Source: Treponema sp.
GTDB lineage: Bacteria; Spirochaetota; Spirochaetia; Treponematales; Breznakiellaceae
Assembly: GCA_009785215.1 (NCBI GenBank)
Contig: WQWU01000015.1
Location: 1-46,145, forward strand
Direction: 5' to 3'
DNA: 46,145 nt
Of the stretch, positions 27,297 through 36,782 are shown one piece after another (position 1 is the first letter of the stretch; each line of letters starts with the position of its first letter). The translations under genes and the position numbers were made by a program. The notes under the pieces were generated by a model, which did not search any database, was not told the origin of the DNA, and saw only the letters and a list, made by a program, of their open reading frames with translations.

Positions 27297-28740
27297 AAAA
27301 AATAAATACGAATTTTCCTTTATATTTAAAAAACTTCAGTCAGGCCCGGGTATTTTCAGTTTTATTTTATATTGTATAGCAGCTTTTATCATAATAGCCA
27401 GCCTTAATACAGATAGCTTAAATGATCCTGGAAATATTATCGGTGTACTGTTTCTTGTATTCCTTATTTACACATTATTTATAATTTTACGCGGGCGGAT
27501 TATTATTGGCAGGGAATTAAACAACAGAGAATGTTATCTGCTCGCATCTTTGACAGGCTCTTATATAATCGGAGCAGTATTGGTAAACAATCTTTCGCCT
27601 GGCCCGGAAGGTTTTCCTGTTGCGCTTGCATTTCCTACAGCACTGATAATTATGCTGCTAGCAGTTTTTATGGGAAAAAGACTTGCAATGATTATGTCTT
27701 TAGCGCTTCCCCTTGGCGTTTACTTTTCCGGCGCTTTTGACAATCATTCATACTTCATTGCCCTGGTATCGGGAGCTGCCGCATCTGCAGTGTTAAGCAA
27801 AGCGCAAAACAGAATGAGCCTTATAAAAGCAGGTTTAATAATCGCAATAGCGAATTGTTTTGCAGTTATTGTTGTTTTGCTTATCCGCCAGGCAAATATC
27901 TATGACTACCCTGTACTGCTGTTTTGGGCTGCTTTAAATGGAATCATATGCGGAATGCTCACTCTTGGGTTTTTACCTCCGCTTGAACATGCCTTAAATG
28001 CAGTAACTCCGTTCAGGCTTATGGAACTATCAGATTTAAACGCGCCGATTTTACGAAAACTATTTACGACAGCTCCAGGAACCTATACTCATTCTTTAAT
28101 GGTAGCAAATCTTGCAGAGCAGGCATGTCAGGATATTTGCTACAACGGCGGATCCGCCAATGCGCTTCTTGCCCGTGTAGGCGCATATTATCATGACATT
28201 GGAAAAATGGAAAACCCCGATTTTTTTGTAGAAAATCAAACCGGCTTTAACAGGCATGACGAAATAAATCCGCGGCTTTCTGCAACAATAATCCGCAGCC
28301 ATGTAAAACTTGGCGTAGAAAAAGCACATAACCTTGGACTTCCTAAAGATGTAATATCGATAATTGCAGAACATCACGGCAACTCGGTTATTTCCTGGTT
28401 TTATAATAAAGCAGCAGAAAATGATGAAACCGTAAACTCCGAAGATTTTTCCTATCCGGGAAGCCCTCCCCGTTCAATAGAGTCAGCAGTTGTAATGCTG
28501 GCAGATATCACAGAAGCGGCTGTAAGGACATTAACAAAACCAACAGCAACAAAAATAGAAAAATTTATACAGCAGCTTTTTGAGGCAAAAGTAGATCATG
28601 GTCAGCTTTCTGAATCAGATCTTTCCTTTAAAGATTTGGAAACAATCAAAAAAACATTTGTAAGAGTTCTTGCGGGTTACTATCATGCAAGGATTGAATA
28701 CCCTAACACTAAACAGCCCAAAGAGGAAAAAGATGAATAA
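27280..28740 (+). CDS. Membrane HD-domain phosphodiesterase (PgpH/7TM-HD family), short form
   Basis: This 486-residue protein has about seven membrane helices in residues 20-235 (FILYCIAAFIIIASL, VLFLVFLIYTLFIILRG and onward) followed by a cytoplasmic HD domain (about 265-430). The metal-site motif H305-D306-IGK, RHDEINPRLSA and AEHHGN are intact, so it should be an active phosphohydrolase. Relatives such as Listeria PgpH break down cyclic di-AMP. Those are about 700 residues and carry an extracytoplasmic domain before the helices; it is absent here. It overlaps phoH by 17 bases and ybeY by 8. Cyclic di-AMP as substrate is inferred from family only. Confidence 0.83.
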   Translation: MKTKNEKNKYEFSFIFKKLQSGPGIFSFILYCIAAFIIIASLNTDSLNDPGNIIGVLFLVFLIYTLFIILRGRIIIGRELNNRECYLLASLTGSYIIGAVLVNNLSPGPEGFPVALAFPTALIIMLLAVFMGKRLAMIMSLALPLGVYFSGAFDNHSYFIALVSGAAASAVLSKAQNRMSLIKAGLIIAIANCFAVIVVLLIRQANIYDYPVLLFWAALNGIICGMLTLGFLPPLEHALNAVTPFRLMELSDLNAPILRKLFTTAPGTYTHSLMVANLAEQACQDICYNGGSANALLARVGAYYHDIGKMENPDFFVENQTGFNRHDEINPRLSATIIRSHVKLGVEKAHNLGLPKDVISIIAEHHGNSVISWFYNKAAENDETVNSEDFSYPGSPPRSIESAVVMLADITEAAVRTLTKPTATKIEKFIQQLFEAKVDHGQLSESDLSFKDLETIKKTFVRVLAGYYHARIEYPNTKQPKEEKDE

Positions 28741-29203
28741 CGTTATCATCACTGCTAACGGGCTTCCCCTGCCGGAATGGAGCCAGGCCGCGTCCGCTTT
28801 TACACTAAAAATACTGGATGAGTTAAAATACAAAAACTGGGAACTTTCTGTGCTTTTTTGTGATGATAAAAAAATGACAGAGTTAAATCATCAATATAGA
28901 AATAAAAATGAACCTACAGATATACTCTCCTTTAACCTGGGCGAAACAATTCAGGAAGGAGATAAAACCGTCTATCTGCCGGGAGATATAGTAATTTCCC
29001 TTGATACATTAAGTGAAAATGCACAATATTTTAAAACCTCCAAAGATGAGGAGTTACGCAGATTGATAATTCATGGTATCCTGCACTTAGGCGGAATGGA
29101 TCATGAAACATTGAATCCGGACGAGCCAATGCTTTTATTACAGGAGGAAATATTGAACCGGCTTAAAAATGAACATATTATTCCCAATGGAGAAAAAAAT
29201 TGA
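28733..29203 (+). CDS. ybeY: Endoribonuclease YbeY
   Basis: The 156-residue metalloprotein is involved in 16S rRNA 3'-end maturation and ribosome quality control. The zinc motif HGILHLGGMDHE is complete, and the NxxYRNKNEPTDILSF region is typical. The frame opens at 28670, but ATG 28733 has GAGG directly upstream and starts the conserved region. It overlaps the HD gene by 8 bases and the CorC gene by 4. The phoH-HD-ybeY-corC order is a well-known bacterial cluster. Confidence 0.93.
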   Translation: MNNVIITANGLPLPEWSQAASAFTLKILDELKYKNWELSVLFCDDKKMTELNHQYRNKNEPTDILSFNLGETIQEGDKTVYLPGDIVISLDTLSENAQYFKTSKDEELRRLIIHGILHLGGMDHETLNPDEPMLLLQEEILNRLKNEHIIPNGEKN

Positions 29204-29961
29204 AATCGAACATTGTTCGCGCCCCATTTAAGATAAATTCACAGGCAATTAAAGATTTGGAAGAAGAACAGAAACAGATGATTCGCGGCGTTGTCGAACT
29301 GTCCGATACCACAGTAAAAGAAGTTATGGTTCCCAGGACAGATACCGTTTTCCTGTCTGCAGATGATTCAAAAGAAGAACTGCTTGTCAGGATAAGCGAA
29401 AGCGAACACTCCCGTTATCCTGTTTACAAAGATACTGTTGATAATGTAATAGGAATCCTCCATGTTAAGGATGTTTTAAAATCGCTTGTAAAAAACAACC
29501 CTATCAATATTAACGAACTTGTAAGAAAACCGTTTTTTGTTCCTGTTTCCAAACATATCGATGAACTTCTGCGGGAACTAAGGCGCAAAAAAGTACATAT
29601 CGCCGTAGTTGTCGATGAATACGGCGGCGTTTCCGGCATCGTGTCTATGGAAGATATAATAGAAGAAATAATCGGCGATATTCAGGATGAGTTTGATCAT
29701 GAAACAGAAGATGTAGTAAAAATAGGCGAAGGTATCTGGATTTGCGATGCAAGGGTAAACATGGATTATCTTGCAGAAGAAACAAACCTTCAGCTTCCTA
29801 TAGATGACTTTGATACTCTTGGAGGTTTTGTTTTTGACCTTTTTGGAAAAATACCGGTTAAAAACGAAAAGATTGAATATAAAGATTATGCTTTTATTAT
29901 TCATGAAATGGACGGACATAAAATAAATACGATAAAAATTGTTACTCAGAAGAAGGAATGA
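29200..29961 (+). CDS. CorC/HlyC-type CBS-domain protein
   Basis: This 253-residue cytoplasmic protein has a pair of CBS domains (about 45-165: VMVPRTDTVFLSADD, RYPVYKDTVDNVIGI, VVVDEYGGVSGIVSMEDI) and a C-terminal CorC/HlyC transporter-associated domain (about 175-250). It lacks the DUF21 membrane domain, so it is the soluble CorC form associated with magnesium/cobalt efflux or, in treponemes, named hemolysin-like. The start is TTG 29200, overlapping the ybeY stop (TTGA), with GGAG upstream. Ligand unknown. Confidence 0.85.
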   Translation: MKSNIVRAPFKINSQAIKDLEEEQKQMIRGVVELSDTTVKEVMVPRTDTVFLSADDSKEELLVRISESEHSRYPVYKDTVDNVIGILHVKDVLKSLVKNNPININELVRKPFFVPVSKHIDELLRELRRKKVHIAVVVDEYGGVSGIVSMEDIIEEIIGDIQDEFDHETEDVVKIGEGIWICDARVNMDYLAEETNLQLPIDDFDTLGGFVFDLFGKIPVKNEKIEYKDYAFIIHEMDGHKINTIKIVTQKKE

Positions 29962-29972
29962 TTGTTTACTAA

Positions 29973-29979
29973 GGGGGGG
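29973..29979 (+). promoter_or_regulatory. G7 tract in the ribosome-binding site of the TPR gene
   Basis: Seven G residues precede the TPR gene's ATG (29982) by two bases and take the place of the Shine-Dalgarno sequence. Change in tract length could alter spacing or strength of translation initiation. Phase variation by poly-G tracts is known in treponemes, usually with at least eight G. Confidence 0.5.
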
Positions 29980-29981
29980 TT

Positions 29982-31940
29982 ATGCGGTTAATTATACTTT
30001 TTCTTTTTTTATCATTTTCGTTAAACCTGGAAGCGCAGGTTCCTGCGCAGGCGTACTTTGAACGCGGCAGAAGTCATATGGCGGAAGAGAACTGGTATTC
30101 TGCAGTCGAATCCTTCCTTGAATGTTTAAGAATTAATCCTGCTCATGCAGAAGCAACAGCGGCTCTTGCAGAATGTTATTATGAACTTGCAGAATTTGAT
30201 GAAGCGCTGAATTGGGTAAGAAGGGCTAGGCAGCTTGCCCGCGGAAATATGTCTGTAGCCAACCTGGAAGTTTTTACGCTCATTGCGCTGGGACAGCTTG
30301 ATGCTGCAACAGTACTTGTTACAGAAATATTAACAAGGGAACCCTATAACAGAGAGGCTCTCTTCGCCGCCGGCGAACTTGATATAGCAAGAAACAGGCC
30401 GTCTGAAGCAATGATTCGTTACCGTGAAGCAGTAAGACGTTATCCTGATGATCGCAGACTATTAATCTCTTTGGCTTTGGTAACTCTTTCCCTCGGCGAC
30501 GGTGATACAGCTTTAACCTATATTAACACTGCACTTACTCAGCATGCCGGCGATTACCGTGTATATTACTATGCCGCATATATATATTCCATGAATAACA
30601 GAGTAACAGATGCCATTCGTTATGCAGAAAGAGCTCTGTATTTCAGACCAGGTCACCTTGCATCTCAATCGTTAATGGCAACGCTTCGTTACCGCAATGG
30701 ACAGTACGAAGAAGCGGCGCGGTTATGCGATATAGCAATTGCAAATAACAGACAGGATATGAGCGCATGGTATTTAAAAGGTTTATCATTTATCAGATTA
30801 GGAAGGAATCAGGAAGCAATAACCATTCTTACAACTGCCATTTCCATAAATGAACATGATGAATTCATCCGTGCCATTCTGGAAGAAACTTTAATATCTT
30901 CTACCAATCTGGAGGATCCGCGCCGCGCCAGATATGCACTGTGGCATTTTAACAGAGCAAGAAGTTTTCGTCAGCGCAACCAGGTTGAACAGGCATTATT
31001 TGAATACCGCAGAGGTTTAAGATTAAATCCATTTGCGCCGGACAGGCGTGAATATGCAGAACTGCTTAGAGTACAAGGTTACCCTGCCCGCTATCTGGAA
31101 GAACTTCTCTTTTTGCAGGATCAGGGAGAAGCAGACCGCAGTTTAAATGACGCAGTAGAGGCTTATAGTTCATTGTTGTCTAATGCACTTTTCAGACAAT
31201 GGCAGGTAAATCCTGTCGATCTTGCTGAACGCCACTGGAAAGTCGCTGTCTTTTCCATGGCAGGCCAGTCCAGTTTTTATCATGCCGATGCAGGCTCAGT
31301 TGCGGCAGGAGTTATAAGGGAACTATTTGTTCATGATCGCAACATCATGCCGATGAATTTAGAACATCGTCAGGCTTCCTTTTCACAGGCGTTCAGGCTG
31401 GCAAGGGAAAGCGGAGCAGATTATTTTTTAATGATTTCTGTAACAGAAAATGAACGCGATATATCGATTAAGGCTGAAGCCTTTGTAGGAAGAACTGGAT
31501 CTCCTGCCGGAACCTTTCATTCATTCCGTACAGGAACAGACAGACTGCGCGAAGCTTCCCGCGGCATTGTCACACAGTTATCATCGGTTATGCCTATACG
31601 CGGCAGATTATTAATTCGAAGACAAGGGCAGGCGCTTATAAACAAAGGAAGAGCAGACGGCATTCAGCAAGGCGCTGTTTTTGATATTGTTAAACGCGGA
31701 CGCCCTCAGGTTGCCAATGAGGGTATAAGACTTGTATACAATAACGATGAACTTGTCGGAACCTTCACTATTACCAGCGTTGACGAAGAAATAGCGATAG
31801 GAACACTTGTTAGAAACGGTTTCTTTGACCGCATAGAACCAGGAGACGAAATAATTTTACAAACAGCCAGAGAAGCCCGTCCTGCAGTTGAAACTGCAGC
31901 AAACCCGGAACTGCGCGCACTTCTTAGAACATTGCGGTAA
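29982..31940 (+). CDS. Exported TPR-repeat protein
   Basis: The 652-residue protein has a signal peptide (LIILFLFLSFSLNLEAQ) followed by about ten tetratricopeptide repeats to residue 370 (ARSHMAEENWYSAVESFLEC; LALVTLSLGDGDTALTYIN; FNRARSFRQRNQVEQALFEY). The C-terminal part has a domain near 415-530 (KVAVFSMAGQSSFY, ESGADYFLMISVTEN) and a final beta domain (540-630: LLIRRQGQALINKGRADGI, GIRLVYNNDELVGTF) that resembles the C-terminal domain of FlgT-like or LPP20-like proteins. It is presumably a periplasmic scaffold. It ends 8 bases before a convergent gene. No enzyme motif seen. Confidence 0.8.
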   Translation: MRLIILFLFLSFSLNLEAQVPAQAYFERGRSHMAEENWYSAVESFLECLRINPAHAEATAALAECYYELAEFDEALNWVRRARQLARGNMSVANLEVFTLIALGQLDAATVLVTEILTREPYNREALFAAGELDIARNRPSEAMIRYREAVRRYPDDRRLLISLALVTLSLGDGDTALTYINTALTQHAGDYRVYYYAAYIYSMNNRVTDAIRYAERALYFRPGHLASQSLMATLRYRNGQYEEAARLCDIAIANNRQDMSAWYLKGLSFIRLGRNQEAITILTTAISINEHDEFIRAILEETLISSTNLEDPRRARYALWHFNRARSFRQRNQVEQALFEYRRGLRLNPFAPDRREYAELLRVQGYPARYLEELLFLQDQGEADRSLNDAVEAYSSLLSNALFRQWQVNPVDLAERHWKVAVFSMAGQSSFYHADAGSVAAGVIRELFVHDRNIMPMNLEHRQASFSQAFRLARESGADYFLMISVTENERDISIKAEAFVGRTGSPAGTFHSFRTGTDRLREASRGIVTQLSSVMPIRGRLLIRRQGQALINKGRADGIQQGAVFDIVKRGRPQVANEGIRLVYNNDELVGTFTITSVDEEIAIGTLVRNGFFDRIEPGDEIILQTAREARPAVETAANPELRALLRTLR

Positions 31941-31948
31941 GTTAATTG

Positions 31949-33169
31949 TTAATAAACCATTGCCGTTAAGACAGCATCTATCCAGGTGTTGGCTTCCGGC
32001 AGATGGAACGATCTAAAAGAAAGAAATTCCATTAATGCCTGTCTGTAATTTCCTGTAAAGTAGAGAGTCTGTCCAAGATAAAAACGTGCGCGCGCTTCTA
32101 CTTCCCTTGAACGCGGCAAAGACAAATAGTGCTGCAAGCTGGTACGTGCAGTATCCCACTCGTATTTTACAAAATGTTCCATAACAATCTGAAACAACGC
32201 CGATTCTTCACCGCCTGTAGGCGCAACTAAATCAACGGCAAAAACGCGCGGTCTTCTTAAAACTAAAGGAGCTTTAGCCGGCATTTGTGTTTCGCGGATA
32301 ACTTCTCTGGATTCAATACTTAATGGAGTTTGTCCTGGTATTTCTGTAATAAAAAAACTTTCCGGCATTGTGTTATGCAAAGTCATAACCGGCAAAGGAA
32401 TCGGACGCAATGAACGTTCCTGAGTCTGCTCGCCTGTAATAATTACAGGAGAAACTGTTGTATTAATCCCCGGTTTTATCCCCATATTGCCAGATGCTAT
32501 TTCGTCTTCATAAATTACAGCATAATACCACGTAAGACCAGGAACAGGATAATCAACAAACGGAGATGAAATTCTTGATCTTACAATAACAGCATTAAGC
32601 AAATCATGCGGCTGCCGTACAGGCTGCGTACTGCGGTAAAGAATAGCATTTCTCTGCGTACCTGCAGTTTCAAAAGTGATAATTACTTTATCATCATCCT
32701 GATTCGCCCTTAAATTATAAATACCTTCTGTAAGCTCGGCTGGCATAAAACCGGACGGCGGAACTGCAATAATTGATGCAGAATCATCCAACATCTGGGA
32801 AATTATCAAACTTGTACTATTAATTCTGGGAAGGATAATATCATACCGCTGCCCCGATGTATCACTTGCAGCAATGAAGTAATAAAGATTCTGCATGTCA
32901 TCGGTATCGTCAACATAAGACTGTTCCCCGTATCTTACAATAACAGGACGGATATTCGCAGGAATGGAACCGCTGAAAGGCCGTGCAGATCTGAATATAA
33001 ATACAGGCCCGCGCGCATCGGGAGAATCTACCCAGGTAAGTCTTATTAAATTATTCCTGATCTCTACACTAATTTGTGATACATAAGGCGTAAAATCCCT
33101 GTTTTGCGCGGAAATTAAACCACAAGCAAAAAAGAGAAGAAAAAATACTGTAAAAAACTGTTTTTTCAT
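31949..33169 (-). CDS. Exported protein with two FN3-like modules and a C-terminal TPR
   Basis: This 406-residue protein has a signal peptide (KKQFFTVFFLLFFACGLISAQ) and two similar beta modules (about 30-125 and 165-245). Both carry the pattern 'fLYRS-P...I....S.fVDy....l.YYav', as in FN3-like folds. A short Pro-rich linker follows, and the last 75 residues form a TPR-like pair (FVKYEWDTARTSLQHYLSL; YLGQTLYFTGNYRQALMEF). It is the last gene of the run from cheW and lies 12 bases after an ABC exporter gene. It is likely a periplasmic or outer-membrane-associated scaffold. Function unknown. Confidence 0.75.
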   Translation of the reverse strand: MKKQFFTVFFLLFFACGLISAQNRDFTPYVSQISVEIRNNLIRLTWVDSPDARGPVFIFRSARPFSGSIPANIRPVIVRYGEQSYVDDTDDMQNLYYFIAASDTSGQRYDIILPRINSTSLIISQMLDDSASIIAVPPSGFMPAELTEGIYNLRANQDDDKVIITFETAGTQRNAILYRSTQPVRQPHDLLNAVIVRSRISSPFVDYPVPGLTWYYAVIYEDEIASGNMGIKPGINTTVSPVIITGEQTQERSLRPIPLPVMTLHNTMPESFFITEIPGQTPLSIESREVIRETQMPAKAPLVLRRPRVFAVDLVAPTGGEESALFQIVMEHFVKYEWDTARTSLQHYLSLPRSREVEARARFYLGQTLYFTGNYRQALMEFLSFRSFHLPEANTWIDAVLTAMVY

Positions 33170-33181
33170 CCTACTTTAATT

Positions 33182-34960
33182 TTAATCCTCATATTGCAAT
33201 CTGTAAAGACCTGTATATATTCCATTTTGAGAAACAAGCTCCTCGTGCCTGCCCTCCTCTACAAGACGGCCATTGGAAAGAACAAAAATTACAGCAGCGT
33301 CTTTTATGGTTGAAAGCCTGTGAGCAATTACAAAAGATGTCCTTCCTGTTAGAACTTTTTTCATGCCAAGCTGAATCAGCCTTTCTGTTTCTGTATCTAC
33401 AGAACTTGTAGCTTCATCAAGAATGACAACCTGCGGATTATGAGCTATAACACGCGCAAAACTTATAAGCTGCCTTTGACCTGTAGAAATATTCGCCGCT
33501 CTCTCCGAAAGAACAGTATCATACCCATCCTTTAGACCGCAGATAAATTCATGCGCATGAACTGCTTTTGCAGCTTCGATAATTTCTTCCTGCGGAATAT
33601 TCAAACCAAGGGTGATATTCTCTGATATAGTTCCGGAAAATAAAGTTACATCCTGCGTTACAGGCATAATGGAAGTACGAAGCTGATCAATAGAAATATC
33701 TTTAACAGGAATACCGTCTATCCGGATTTCCCCGGAATTTATATCCCAAAGACGTGTAAGCACATTAAAAATTGTTGTCTTCCCGGCTCCTGTATATCCA
33801 ACTATAGCTGCCATCTGTCCTGGTTTAACAGAGAACGAAAGCCCTTTTAATACTTCTTCACCTTCTTTATACGAAAAATGCACATTGTCAAATTCGATAT
33901 GTCCTGATATGTTTTCTTTATTATTTTCATTAAATTGATGTATCCCTTTATCCGGAATTTGCTCTTCTGTATCCAATAGGTTAAAAACTTTTTCTGCACC
34001 AGCCATCGCCGATTGAAGCATCGTATACTTTTCTGCAATGTCCGTTAAAGGCTGAAAAAGCATCTGAACAAGGTTTATAAAAGCAATAAGCGTACCTAAA
34101 GAAATCGAAACAGACAGCATCATATTACTTCCTGCAACTATAACTACAGCCATTGTTAATGTAGAAAACCATTCAACCATCGGCCTAAATGTTGCAAACA
34201 CATACATCTCGCCAAGATTTGCATTTAAAAGTTCCTGATTATTTTCTTTAAATTCGCTTAAACTTTTTTTCTCCTGCCTGAAGAGCTGAACAACCTGCAT
34301 TCCTGCAAGTCTTTCAGCCAGATACGCAAATACTTTGGAGGACGCTGTCCTTTGTTTTCTGAATGCATCACGCGCTTTAACACGGCTTATTAAGGTTATA
34401 ACAAGAACAGGCGGCAGAGTAATTAATACCATAACAGCAAGCTGCGGCGACAGTATAAACAGCGTTACAAGCGTACCTGCCATTATGGCTATATCTTTCA
34501 TAAAAGCGACAAGCACTGTTGTGAAAAATTCATCCATTGTCTGCACATCACTTGTAAGCCTTGTAACAATTCTCCCGACAGGATGCCGCGAAAGATAGCC
34601 GGTAGACTGAGACAGTGTTTTTTTAAAAAGACCGATGCGCATATCTTTCATTACACGCTGGGTAATAAGGTTTGCTGTCCATGTCTGCACAAATGAAAAA
34701 CAAAATACGCAAGAAAGAATAATAAAGTAAAACAAACAACCCTGAAAAAGAAAAGAAATATTTTTCTGCAATAAACCATTGTCAATAATCCGCTGAATCA
34801 ATACAGGAATAAACAGTTCACCAAGTGTAGAAATGCCAAGAGCAAGAAGCGTTATTACAGCCAAAATTTTATATGGTTTTAAATAGGAAAGAATGCGTTT
34901 AAAAAGAAGGGTGTCATATTCTTTTGTTATTTCTTCTGTATCAAAATAACTTTCAGCCAT
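33182..34960 (-). CDS. ABC exporter half-transporter with a consensus nucleotide site
   Basis: The 592-residue protein fuses a six-helix membrane domain (about 30-320) to an ABC ATPase domain (about 350-590). Walker A is GYTGAGKTT, Walker B VVILDEATSSVD with the catalytic Glu, and the switch His is in IAHRLST. Its signature reads ISTGQ instead of LSGGQ. Together with the overlapping partner gene (8 bases) it should form a heterodimeric exporter of the LmrCD/TM287-288 type. This subunit's Walker motifs and the partner's intact LSGGQ would make the working ATP site. Substrate unknown: drugs, peptides or lipids are all possible. Confidence 0.88.
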   Translation of the reverse strand: MAESYFDTEEITKEYDTLLFKRILSYLKPYKILAVITLLALGISTLGELFIPVLIQRIIDNGLLQKNISFLFQGCLFYFIILSCVFCFSFVQTWTANLITQRVMKDMRIGLFKKTLSQSTGYLSRHPVGRIVTRLTSDVQTMDEFFTTVLVAFMKDIAIMAGTLVTLFILSPQLAVMVLITLPPVLVITLISRVKARDAFRKQRTASSKVFAYLAERLAGMQVVQLFRQEKKSLSEFKENNQELLNANLGEMYVFATFRPMVEWFSTLTMAVVIVAGSNMMLSVSISLGTLIAFINLVQMLFQPLTDIAEKYTMLQSAMAGAEKVFNLLDTEEQIPDKGIHQFNENNKENISGHIEFDNVHFSYKEGEEVLKGLSFSVKPGQMAAIVGYTGAGKTTIFNVLTRLWDINSGEIRIDGIPVKDISIDQLRTSIMPVTQDVTLFSGTISENITLGLNIPQEEIIEAAKAVHAHEFICGLKDGYDTVLSERAANISTGQRQLISFARVIAHNPQVVILDEATSSVDTETERLIQLGMKKVLTGRTSFVIAHRLSTIKDAAVIFVLSNGRLVEEGRHEELVSQNGIYTGLYRLQYED

Positions 34961-36782
34961 TTTTTATCTCCGTTCCGCATTCAAGCCGCTGAAACGCTGC
35001 CATACGGCTGTAATAACCGCCTGCAGAAACAAGCTCAGCCGGAGAACCGTATTCGAGTATTTTTCCTTTATCCAAAACCAAAACATTATCAGCATATTTT
35101 AAACTGGAAACACGGTGCGAAATTATTATAGTAGTGCAGTTTTTTCCGGAAGCAGCGTTTTTTCTTTCGTTTAATAAATTTAAAAGTATTTTTTGCTCTG
35201 TTTCATTGTCTACTGCAGAAAGAGAATCATCCAAAACTAAAAACTCGGCATTCATTATAGCCGCTCTTGCAATGGCAGTGCGCTGTTTTTGCCCGCCGGA
35301 AAGAGTTAAGCCCCTCTCCCCTACAAGAGTATCTTTACCATATTGAAAATTCTCCATATCTTTATTTAACGATGCCAGATTTATTGCATTATTTAAAACT
35401 GATTCTTCTTCCCTAATAACCTCTGTGTCTTCACCTTTACCATACATAATATTATTCGCAATGGTATCAGAGAAAAGATAGCTGTCCTGCGGGCTTACAG
35501 CAAAAAGAGAACGCAAACTTTCTAAAGGCCAATCCCGCACATCAAGACCAAAAATTTTTACGCAGCCTTGAGGAGGATCTATCATTCTCATAAATGTTTT
35601 TGCAAGCGTCCATTTTCCAGAGCCTGTTTTTCCCATTATACCAAGCCACTGCCCCCGCTCGATTTTTAGATTTATTCCGTCTAAAACCTTTTTATCGTTA
35701 TAGGAAAACTCTAAATCTGTTATTTCAACCGCCGGCGTTAAAGATTCACTAAAAAGCAGTTTTGGTAAATCATCTTCTGGTTTATCCTTAAAATTATCTT
35801 TAATGGAAGGTTCGGTTTTCATTATTTCATTTATTCTTCCAAGGCTTACAGCGCCTCTTTGAATCATATTAACCATAAAACCTGCGCCCATAAGAGGCCA
35901 TATCAGCATTCCAAGATAACGAAACATTGCTACAAGGCTTCCCGGAGTCATAAGACCGTTAATAACACGCACGCCGCCAACTGCAAGCATAATTAAAATG
36001 GTAAGACCGGAAAGAAAAGAAACAAACGGAAAGAAAAAACCAAAAAGGCGGACAAGCTCCATATTAGCCTTTCTGTAATCATCATTTGAATCGGCAAATT
36101 TTTTAATAAACCACCATTCTTTTCTAAAAGATTTAACCACACTAATACCGGAAAAAGTTTCCTGTGTTCTATCGCTTAGTTTGGAATACGCTTCATGAGA
36201 AACGCGGAACTTTTTTCCAACAAGTCCTCCAAAAACAAGTATTAACACAGTAACAAGCGGCAAAGGAATAATAGACACAATAGCGGAATCTGCATCCTGA
36301 ACAAAGATAATAATTAAAATTGCAGTAGCCATAAAAATAAAATCAAAAAACGCAACAAGCCCCATGCCGATAGCCATACGAATGCCATGCAGATCATTTA
36401 TGGAACGTGCCATTAAATCGCCGATTTTATTCTTTTGATAAAAATCCCAGGATAATTTCTGCATATGTTCAAAAAGATCTTCACGAAGCTGCGCTTCTAT
36501 CCGCCTTGAAGAGCCATTTATAAAGTAACGCCAAAAAAAACGCCCAACAGAAACAAGCGCCATTATTCCTGTCATACATATAGAAAGAAAAATAATGCGG
36601 TTCCATTCAAAATCACCCGTAGAGATCATATCGATAATAATACGAACAAACTGCGGAATGGCAATTTGCGCAGCATCAACAATGATAAGGAAAATAATAC
36701 CAATCAGATAGCGGTTTTTATAACGTGCCAGATACGGAAGAAGCAGTTTATATTCTTTTAAAGACGCACTTGGACGGCTCAT
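34953..36782 (-). CDS. ABC exporter half-transporter with a degenerate nucleotide site (Walker A Trp)
   Basis: The 609-residue partner has a six-helix domain and an ATPase domain (about 360-600). Walker A reads G384-KTGSGKW391: the Ser/Thr that binds Mg after the Lys is Trp (codon TGG, one change from TCG). Walker B ends LDD instead of LDE, the known mark of the non-catalytic site in heterodimeric exporters. The signature LSGGQKQRTAIARA and switch His in ISHRVSS are intact. Trp in Walker A goes beyond usual degeneracy and may reduce nucleotide binding itself. It overlaps the genes on both sides, so stoichiometric expression is likely. A sequencing error cannot be excluded. Confidence 0.87.
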   Translation of the reverse strand: MSRPSASLKEYKLLLPYLARYKNRYLIGIIFLIIVDAAQIAIPQFVRIIIDMISTGDFEWNRIIFLSICMTGIMALVSVGRFFWRYFINGSSRRIEAQLREDLFEHMQKLSWDFYQKNKIGDLMARSINDLHGIRMAIGMGLVAFFDFIFMATAILIIIFVQDADSAIVSIIPLPLVTVLILVFGGLVGKKFRVSHEAYSKLSDRTQETFSGISVVKSFRKEWWFIKKFADSNDDYRKANMELVRLFGFFFPFVSFLSGLTILIMLAVGGVRVINGLMTPGSLVAMFRYLGMLIWPLMGAGFMVNMIQRGAVSLGRINEIMKTEPSIKDNFKDKPEDDLPKLLFSESLTPAVEITDLEFSYNDKKVLDGINLKIERGQWLGIMGKTGSGKWTLAKTFMRMIDPPQGCVKIFGLDVRDWPLESLRSLFAVSPQDSYLFSDTIANNIMYGKGEDTEVIREEESVLNNAINLASLNKDMENFQYGKDTLVGERGLTLSGGQKQRTAIARAAIMNAEFLVLDDSLSAVDNETEQKILLNLLNERKNAASGKNCTTIIISHRVSSLKYADNVLVLDKGKILEYGSPAELVSAGGYYSRMAAFQRLECGTEIKNG

